Shown: positions 59,013 to 64,000 of the stretch, piece by piece
How the letters are laid out: each line of letters starts with the position of its first letter
Numbering within the stretch: the first letter of the stretch is position 1
NCBI GenBank assembly: GCA_001421175.1
Contig: LJKL01000015.1
Span: 1-64,000, forward strand
DNA: 64,000 nt
Reading direction: 5' to 3'
From: Methanomassiliicoccales archaeon RumEn M2
Lineage (GTDB): Archaea; Thermoplasmatota; Thermoplasmata; Methanomassiliicoccales; Methanomethylophilaceae
The notes under the pieces: generated by a model
What the model saw: only the letters and a program-made list of their open reading frames with translations
Databases searched by the model: none
What the model was told of the DNA's origin: nothing
Made by a program: the position numbers and the translations under genes

Positions 59013-59767
59013 CTCCTGACCTCCTTGATGTCCTTGTAGACGCCGAGCGGGTAATAGGGTATCATCTTATCGCGCAGCCACTGAAGGGAATCCTCTGTGG
59101 AGAGGCCCCAGTTAGTGGGGCACGTGGACAGCAGCTCGACTATCGTGTATCCGAGCTTCTCGTCCTGGTACTCGAAGGCTTTCCTGATCGCCTTCTTGGC
59201 TTCATTGACATGCTTCACGCTGTCGAGGGCGGCACGCTGTGCCAGGGCCACACCGTCCAGGGTGGACAGCATCTCGCAGACCCTCAGAGGGTAACCCGCT
59301 TCGCTGACATCCCTTCCGTAGGGCGTGGTCTGGGTTATCTGCCCGGGAAGGGTCGTGGGGGCCATCTGGCCTCCGGTCATCCCGTATATCGTGTTGTTGA
59401 TGAATATCGACGTTATGTTCTCACCGCGGGCGGCGGCGTGAACGGTTTCCGCCGTACCTATTGCAGCGAGATCCCCGTCGCCCTGGTACGTGAACACTAT
59501 GTTGTCAGGTCTGGCACGTTTAACTCCCGTCCCTACGGCGGGTGCCCTTCCGTGAGGCGCCTGAACCATGTCGCAGGAGAAGTAATCATATGTGAAAACA
59601 GAGCAGCCGACAGATGCTATCCCTACTGTCCTGTCCTCCATGCCAAGCTCGTCCAACACTTCTGCCACCAGCCTGTGGGCTATCCCGTGGGTGCAGCCCG
59701 GGCAGTAGTGGAACGGCTTATCCGTCAATGCGTGGGGTTTCGATGTGATCTTTGGCATATCATGCAC
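59009..59767 (-). CDS. vorA: 2-oxoacid:ferredoxin oxidoreductase beta subunit (TPP-binding)
   Basis: Beta subunit of 252 residues carrying thiamine diphosphate: FHYCPGCTHGIAHRL (about 19-33), GCSVFTYDYF, TGVKRARPDNIVFTYQGDGDLAAIG with the GDGD core of the TPP motif, and FINNTIYGMTGGQMAPTT. This last pattern is shared by VOR and KOR subunits; the pair resembles those annotated as 2-oxoisovalerate (branched chain) enzymes. Start at 59767 or 59758. It overlaps the alpha stop. Confidence 0.9.
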   Translation of the reverse strand: MHDMPKITSKPHALTDKPFHYCPGCTHGIAHRLVAEVLDELGMEDRTVGIASVGCSVFTYDYFSCDMVQAPHGRAPAVGTGVKRARPDNIVFTYQGDGDLAAIGTAETVHAAARGENITSIFINNTIYGMTGGQMAPTTLPGQITQTTPYGRDVSEAGYPLRVCEMLSTLDGVALAQRAALDSVKHVNEAKKAIRKAFEYQDEKLGYTIVELLSTCPTNWGLSTEDSLQWLRDKMIPYYPLGVYKDIKEVRR

Positions 59768-60827
59768 CTCCGCTGAGCTTCACGATCTGATCATAGACCT
59801 CTTTGGGCGTGGGTATGACCCCGCCCGTGCGGCCGTAGAACTCCACGGGCTTCCTGCCGTTGACGGCCAGACGAACATCCTCCACCATCTGGCCCATGGA
59901 CATCTCCACGGTCAGGAACCGCTTCGTCTTCTTCGAGTCGGCTGCCTTCCCTATCGCGTCATCCGGGAACGGCCAAAGGGTTATGGGCCTTATGAGCCCG
60001 GCCTTTATGCCATCCTCTCTTGCCTTGTTCACGGCAGACCTGGATACACGGGAGGAGGCCCCGTATGCAACCACTATTATCTCAGCATCCTCCGTCAGGT
60101 ACTCCTCCGCACGCTGCTCCTTCCTCTTGATCTCGTCGTATCTCTTGTAGCGCTCGATGACCAGTCTCTCCAGGTCATGTGGCTGTATGTAAAGGGAATT
60201 GACCACGTTGTGCTCCCTCTCCCCTCCGTGACCGCATGCGGCCCAGGGCTTCTCCGGGAGCTCGTCCCCGGTGGGCTCCGGCAGAACCACGGGCTCCATC
60301 ATCTGACCCAGCATACCGTCCGAGAGCACCATCGTGGGCATGCGGTACCTGTCCCCGAGCTCGAAAGCGCCGGCGACGAGATCCACCATCTCCTGGACGG
60401 TGGACGGCGCCAGGACGATCATGTGGAAGTCCCCGTGGCCCGTGGATTTGGTCGCCTGGAAATAGTCCGCCTGAGAAGGCTGTATGCCCCCGAGGCCCGG
60501 ACCTCCGCGCTGAACGTTCACTATGAGCATCGGCAGGTCAGACCCCGCGATGTATGATATGCCCTCAGCCATCAGGCTTACGCCGGGGGAGGATGTGGAC
60601 GTCATCACCCTGACACCGGCAGCTGCCGCACCCAGAACCATGTTTATCGATGCGACCTCTGATTCGGCCTGAAGATACACGCCGTTCACCTTCGGCATCC
60701 TCTTGGCCATATAGGCCGCCACCTCCGTCTGGGGAGTGATCGGATATCCGAAGAAATGCCTGCAGCCTGCGGCTATCGCCGCCTCCGCAAGAGCCTCATT
60801 GCCCTTCATCAGAACCCTTTCCGACAT
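59760..60827 (-). CDS. vorB: 2-oxoacid:ferredoxin oxidoreductase alpha subunit (VorB-like)
   Basis: Alpha subunit of 355 residues. GNEALAEAAIAAGCRHFFGYPITPQTE opens the protein (cited as residues 9-35), then QAESEVASINMV, TSTSSPGVSLMAEGISY and GGPGLGGIQPSQADYFQ, the last typical of VorB. With TPP-bearing beta subunit it oxidises a 2-oxoacid and CoA to acyl-CoA and CO2 with ferredoxin reduction. Branched-chain 2-oxoacids are the favoured substrate, 2-oxoglutarate the alternative. ATG 60827 lies two bases after the delta stop. Confidence 0.9.
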   Translation of the reverse strand: MSERVLMKGNEALAEAAIAAGCRHFFGYPITPQTEVAAYMAKRMPKVNGVYLQAESEVASINMVLGAAAAGVRVMTSTSSPGVSLMAEGISYIAGSDLPMLIVNVQRGGPGLGGIQPSQADYFQATKSTGHGDFHMIVLAPSTVQEMVDLVAGAFELGDRYRMPTMVLSDGMLGQMMEPVVLPEPTGDELPEKPWAACGHGGEREHNVVNSLYIQPHDLERLVIERYKRYDEIKRKEQRAEEYLTEDAEIIVVAYGASSRVSRSAVNKAREDGIKAGLIRPITLWPFPDDAIGKAADSKKTKRFLTVEMSMGQMVEDVRLAVNGRKPVEFYGRTGGVIPTPKEVYDQIVKLSGGA

Positions 60828-60829
60828 TT

Positions 60830-61063
60830 TCAGGCCTCCACCGTTATCGCCACATCGGGGCACATTGTCCTGCAGGCCCCGCATCCGATGCATTTCGACT
60901 GGTCCGTAAGCCTCGCCGGATGATATCCTTTAAGATTGATCTTGGAAACATCCAGCTCTATTATCTGCTTGGGGCATGCGATAACGCACATCCCGCAGCC
61001 TTTGCATACGCCATCGTCGACATGTATTGTGGGCATTCTATCATCTTTCTCCGAATACGTCAT
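60830..61063 (-). CDS. vorD: 2-oxoacid:ferredoxin oxidoreductase delta subunit (2x[4Fe-4S] ferredoxin)
   Basis: Ferredoxin-like subunit of 77 residues with two four-Cys motifs, CKGCGMCVIACPK (about 21) and CIGCGACRTMCPD (about 58), that carry electrons from the TPP site to free ferredoxin. First gene of the operon vorD-vorB-vorA-vorC, all tightly packed. ATG 61036 (MPTIHVDDG) is an equally good start. Confidence 0.92.
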   Translation of the reverse strand: MTYSEKDDRMPTIHVDDGVCKGCGMCVIACPKQIIELDVSKINLKGYHPARLTDQSKCIGCGACRTMCPDVAITVEA

Positions 61064-61111
61064 TCCCAGGGGGTTCTGACGTGAATATCGAGCGGATAGA
61101 CGTTAGTGATT

Positions 61112-61716
61112 TTATTTAAAGAGTCCGCGACCACCCGGGGTGCGGTGGTGAAGAGCAGGGGGGAGCGATGTCATCCTTGACACCTCGGCGGCAAAATCCA
61201 GGGAAGCCTTCACCGTATCGGCATCGGTGCCGTCCTTCAAATGGGAATTGTTGACTATCCCGGTTGCTTTCAGCTTGGAGGCTGCCTCTATGCCGTGAAG
61301 TATATCCGCGGCCTCTTCAGGTGTCTGGGTCATTGAGCGGTACATGTTGATCACGTAGATCATCTCGTAGCCTCTGCGCCTTATCGACTCGGAATACCTG
61401 CCAAGGACCGTGGCTCCCACATCGTCCCCTCCGGCATCTATTATCACCCGGTCGTACCTCGCTATCGCCACATCCACTGCCGGCGGCAGGGACGGCGTAT
61501 CCGCATTGGTATTGGCGAAGTTCGGCCCTATAACGCGGATCCCGCGCGCTTCCAGGGCTGCACGGTAATCAGATGACCGGAAGTACGGATTCACGATATC
61601 CAGATCTATCAGTGTGGTCTCTGTGCCCTCTGACGAATCGAGGCCAGATTCATCGAGAGATTGGTCTTGCCGGCGCCGTAATGGCCGCATACGACGGTTA
61701 TGGCCTTTCCGAACAT
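61112..61716 (-). CDS. ParA/NifH-like ATPase next to the VOR operon (one frameshift)
   Basis: P-loop ATPase of the ParA/NifH class, about 201 residues. The reconstructed N-terminus reads MFGKAITVVCGHYGAGKTNL, with a deviant-like Walker A CGHYGAGKT (about 10-18); then TLIDLDIVNPYFRSSDY, VIIDAGGDDVGATVLGRYS and NNSHL. The frame changes at 61642-61643: adding one base joins MNLA to LDSSEGTETT. The longer raw frame upstream of 61716 has no family character. Similar genes stand beside vorDBA-type operons in anaerobes, which suggests a shared, still undefined role. It lies 48 bases upstream of vorD. Confidence 0.72.
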
Positions 61717-61901
61717 GAACGGCGATGCCCGTGCAGTCTAAAAAGACCATGCATGGACCGCCCGGTGTCAGGCTGGCATGTCCGGAGGCGGGCTTCTTCA
61801 TCCCGACGGAAACGTATTCGCAGCCGCGGACGGCATGATGCGCTTCTCCGAACCCGCAGCGGATCGGTCCTGCGAGGGACAAGGCTCCTAATGCCCGTGC
61901 C

Positions 61902-61939
61902 CTCTGATACTATCAGAGAAGACAGCAAGTATATTTTTA
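61902..61939 (+). promoter_or_regulatory. Palindrome and TATA box before the XRE-cupin gene
   Basis: CTCTGAT (61902-61908) and ATCAGAG (61912-61918) around a three-base loop, then TATATTTTTA at 61930-61939, about 25 bases before the ATG at 61965. Its place just upstream of TATA and next to a DNA-binding gene suggests an autoregulatory operator. The rest of the 248-base divergent gap (61717-61964) shows nothing supportable. Confidence 0.5.
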
Positions 61940-61964
61940 ACCGCATTCCGCATCACATGCGGAC

Positions 61965-62543
61965 ATGGAGCCGAATATCGCAGAGATAGCCGAGAGAGTC
62001 AGGGCGATAAGGGAAGCATGCGGATTCACCTCAGAGGAGATGGCTGAGGCGACCGGTGTTGACGAGAGCAAGTACATCGAATATGAGTCCGGGACCCTGG
62101 ACTTCACCTTCACTTTCCTTTACAGATGCGCCGAGAAATGCGGCGTGGACATAGTGGACCTTCTTACCGGCGGCAGCCCCCACCTTTCAGAGTACGCTGT
62201 TGTCCGTGCCGGCGAAGGACTCCCGATGAAGAGGCGCGAAGGATTCGACTATTATCTTCTGGCTGCCACATTCAAGAACAAGACCGCCGAGCCTTTCCTG
62301 GTCCAGGCACCCTACAGGGAGGAGGATCTCAACAGGCCCATAGCGCTGTCCTCTCACCAGGGACAGGAATTCGATTATGTCATCAGCGGGAAGATGACCT
62401 TCGTCCTCGAGGACCACCGTACGGAGCTCGGGCCCGGTGATTCCGTGTATTACGACTCGGGGAAGCCCCACGGGATGGTGGCATCCGATAAGGACGGCTG
62501 TGTTTTCTTAGCGATCATCATGAGGGAGGAGGAGTCCTGTTGA
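61965..62543 (+). CDS. XRE-type regulator with cupin domain
   Basis: Protein of 192 residues: an XRE helix-turn-helix (RVRAIREACGFTSEEMAEATGV, cited as residues 11-32) and a C-terminal cupin barrel with QGQEFDYVISGKMTFVLED and DSVYYDSGKPHGM, holding possible His/Glu metal or ligand sites. Regulators of this layout often precede genes they control; here an acyl-CoA ligase gene overlaps its stop (TTGA). Such XRE-cupin/AMP-ligase pairs are common in anaerobes and methanogens. Confidence 0.86.
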   Translation: MEPNIAEIAERVRAIREACGFTSEEMAEATGVDESKYIEYESGTLDFTFTFLYRCAEKCGVDIVDLLTGGSPHLSEYAVVRAGEGLPMKRREGFDYYLLAATFKNKTAEPFLVQAPYREEDLNRPIALSSHQGQEFDYVISGKMTFVLEDHRTELGPGDSVYYDSGKPHGMVASDKDGCVFLAIIMREEESC

Positions 62544-64000
62544 GGAACATAAACGAGAGATATGTCGAGGAGACCTATGACGAGAAAGGTCTCCTGAAGA
62601 CCATCGGATTCCGCTGGCCCGAGAATTTCAATTTCGGCTATGATATCGTGGACGACATAGCCAGGCACGATCCGGACATGAGGGCCGTGGTCTGGGCCAG
62701 TGACACCGGGGAGGAGAGGATCTTCACCTTCGGCGATCTGAAGAGGCTTTCGGACAAGACCGCGAACTACCTTATGTCCCTGGGCGTAAAGAAGGGCGAC
62801 AGGGTCATGATAATGATGAAGCAGCGCTATGAATTCTGGTATCTCTCGGTGGCGCTGCATAAGATCGGCGCCATCATGATACAGGCCACATACATGCTGA
62901 CGAAACATGACGTGGAGTACCGCATAAATGCCGCAGAGGTGGAGACCGTCATATGCACATCACAGACCCAGATAACTGACTCTGTTGACGCCGCAGAGAA
63001 CGTGCCTTCCCTGAAGAGGAAGATCATCGTGGGAACACCCAAAGAAGGATGGCTGGATTTCACGGAAGGCGTGGATAAGGCGTCCGATAAGCTGGAGAGG
63101 ATAGAGACTAGGGCGGACGACATAATGCTCATCTACTTCACATCCGGCACCGCAGGGAACCCGAAAATGGTGATGCATGACTACACGTACCCTCTGGGCC
63201 ACATACAGACGGCGAAGCACTGGCAGAACGTTATTCCCGGGGGACTGCATTTGACGGTGTCCGATACGGGCTGGGCGAAATCCGCCTGGGGAAAGCTGTA
63301 CGGCCAGTGGATAATGGAATGCGCCGTTATGGTCTACGAGTACGATAGGTTTGATCCGTCGGATATTCTGAATGTGGTGGAGAAGTACAAGGTCACGAGC
63401 CTGTGCAGCCCCCCCACGATGTTCAGGATGTACATCAATGCCGGACTCGAGGGCCACGATCTCTCATCATTGAAAAGCTGTACCATAGCGGGAGAGGCTC
63501 TCAATCCGGATGTCTTCAAGACCTGGCACAAATCCACCGGCATAATGCTGATGGAGGGTTTCGGTCAGACGGAGACCACCGTTCTTATAGCCAACCTTAG
63601 GGGAATGACCCCGAAGCCCGGGTCCATGGGGAAACCGACCCCGCAATACGCTGCTGATATCGTCGACGAGAACGGCAAGCCCTGCCCGCCCGGTGTCAAC
63701 GGGGAGATCGTCGTCAGCATAGAAACCAGAACTCCGGGCATGATGATAGGGTATTACAGGGACCCGGAGAAAACCTCCAAGACCCACTACGGGGGATACC
63801 ACCACACCGGGGATATCGCATGGAAGGATGAGGACGGCTACTTCTGGTACATAGGCCGTAACGATGATGTGATCAAATCCTCCGGTTACAGGATCAGCCC
63901 CTTTGAGGTGGAGAGCGTGCTCGTCGAGCATCCTTCGGTGCTGGAATGCGCCATCACCGGTGTCCCCGACCCTGTGCGCGGACAGGTCGTCAAAGCGACC
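62540..64000 (+). CDS. AMP-dependent acyl-CoA ligase (3' end beyond window)
   Basis: Acyl-CoA synthetase of the acetyl/medium-chain type; 486 residues are visible and no stop is reached. TTG start with GGGAGGAGGAG upstream, overlapping the regulator stop. Adenylation motifs: YFTSGTAGNPKMVMH (about 196, A3-like P-loop), GFGQTETT (about 338), HHTGDIAWKDEDGYFWYIGRNDDVIKSSGYRI (cited as residues 415-446), the hinge Asp and A8 region. It activates a carboxylic acid with ATP to acyl-AMP, then acyl-CoA. Chain length of the acid is not readable. Confidence 0.9.
   Translation, partial: MRNINERYVEETYDEKGLLKTIGFRWPENFNFGYDIVDDIARHDPDMRAVVWASDTGEERIFTFGDLKRLSDKTANYLMSLGVKKGDRVMIMMKQRYEFWYLSVALHKIGAIMIQATYMLTKHDVEYRINAAEVETVICTSQTQITDSVDAAENVPSLKRKIIVGTPKEGWLDFTEGVDKASDKLERIETRADDIMLIYFTSGTAGNPKMVMHDYTYPLGHIQTAKHWQNVIPGGLHLTVSDTGWAKSAWGKLYGQWIMECAVMVYEYDRFDPSDILNVVEKYKVTSLCSPPTMFRMYINAGLEGHDLSSLKSCTIAGEALNPDVFKTWHKSTGIMLMEGFGQTETTVLIANLRGMTPKPGSMGKPTPQYAADIVDENGKPCPPGVNGEIVVSIETRTPGMMIGYYRDPEKTSKTHYGGYHHTGDIAWKDEDGYFWYIGRNDDVIKSSGYRISPFEVESVLVEHPSVLECAITGVPDPVRGQVVKAT

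Overview
ORGANISM. The gene set is archaeal: DnaG-type primase, an Mre11-like nuclease, Hjc resolvase, ABCE1/RLI, an archaeal LonB-type ATPase, FBP aldolase/phosphatase, MptD, RibL, archaeal riboflavin synthase, Trm1, archaeal GluRS and a UbiD enzyme of the archaeal mevalonate route. TATA boxes about 25 bases before start codons point to many leaderless messages. Two UroD-type corrinoid methyltransferases (MtaA/MtbA-like), four-subunit 2-oxoacid:ferredoxin oxidoreductase and the moderate-to-high GC suggest a methylotrophic methanogen of the Methanomassiliicoccales (Thermoplasmata). That placement is inference; no mcr, rRNA or pyl gene is in the window. LAYOUT. 1-8000: helicase-nuclease, P-type ATPase, a large secreted GLUG-type surface protein. 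8000-9750: a ThiS-like 63-residue protein, a cysteine-rich protein, a UroD-type methyltransferase. 9780-13410: an Mre11-like nuclease coupled to a Rad50/YhaN-like ATPase with a central membrane hairpin. 13420-16670: a candidate structured RNA, dnaG, and a LonB-like ATPase without protease domain. 16650-20920: acetyltransferase, lamin-tail/phospholipase-D surface protein, tpiA, fbp. 21000-24400: aspS, hjc, nadA, mptD. 24570-28000: a strongly folded leader and a betaine-type ABC transporter. 28240-31240: THEP1 NTPase, trm1, purA. 31260-34620: a cassette of methyltransferase, HTH_10 regulator and MFS transporter that share a palindrome. 34620-40230: UbiD, gltX, feoB, DtxR-FeoA. 40280-45260: hypothetical, glyA, PGI/PMI and the riboflavin operon ribB-ribL-ribC-ribH. 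45265-55370: aminotransferase, an 828-base gap rich in inverted repeats, PUA/PAPS-reductase/ferredoxin protein, PHP, metG, MATE, ABCE1. 55460-64000: PHP, NIF3-like domain, CDF transporter, VOR-type oxidoreductase, NifH-like ATPase, XRE-cupin and an acyl-CoA ligase cut by the window end. HOW IT FITS. Most of the window is housekeeping metabolism. The parts that look regulated or accessory are the methyltransferase/MFS cassette, the betaine transporter behind its folded leader, iron uptake and the secreted proteins. DATA QUALITY. About sixteen otherwise intact genes change frame by one base, mostly at short homopolymers, and several are essential (purA, ribH). The simplest reading is indel errors in the assembly, not gene decay. 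I give such genes as single reconstructed loci and state where the frame changes.
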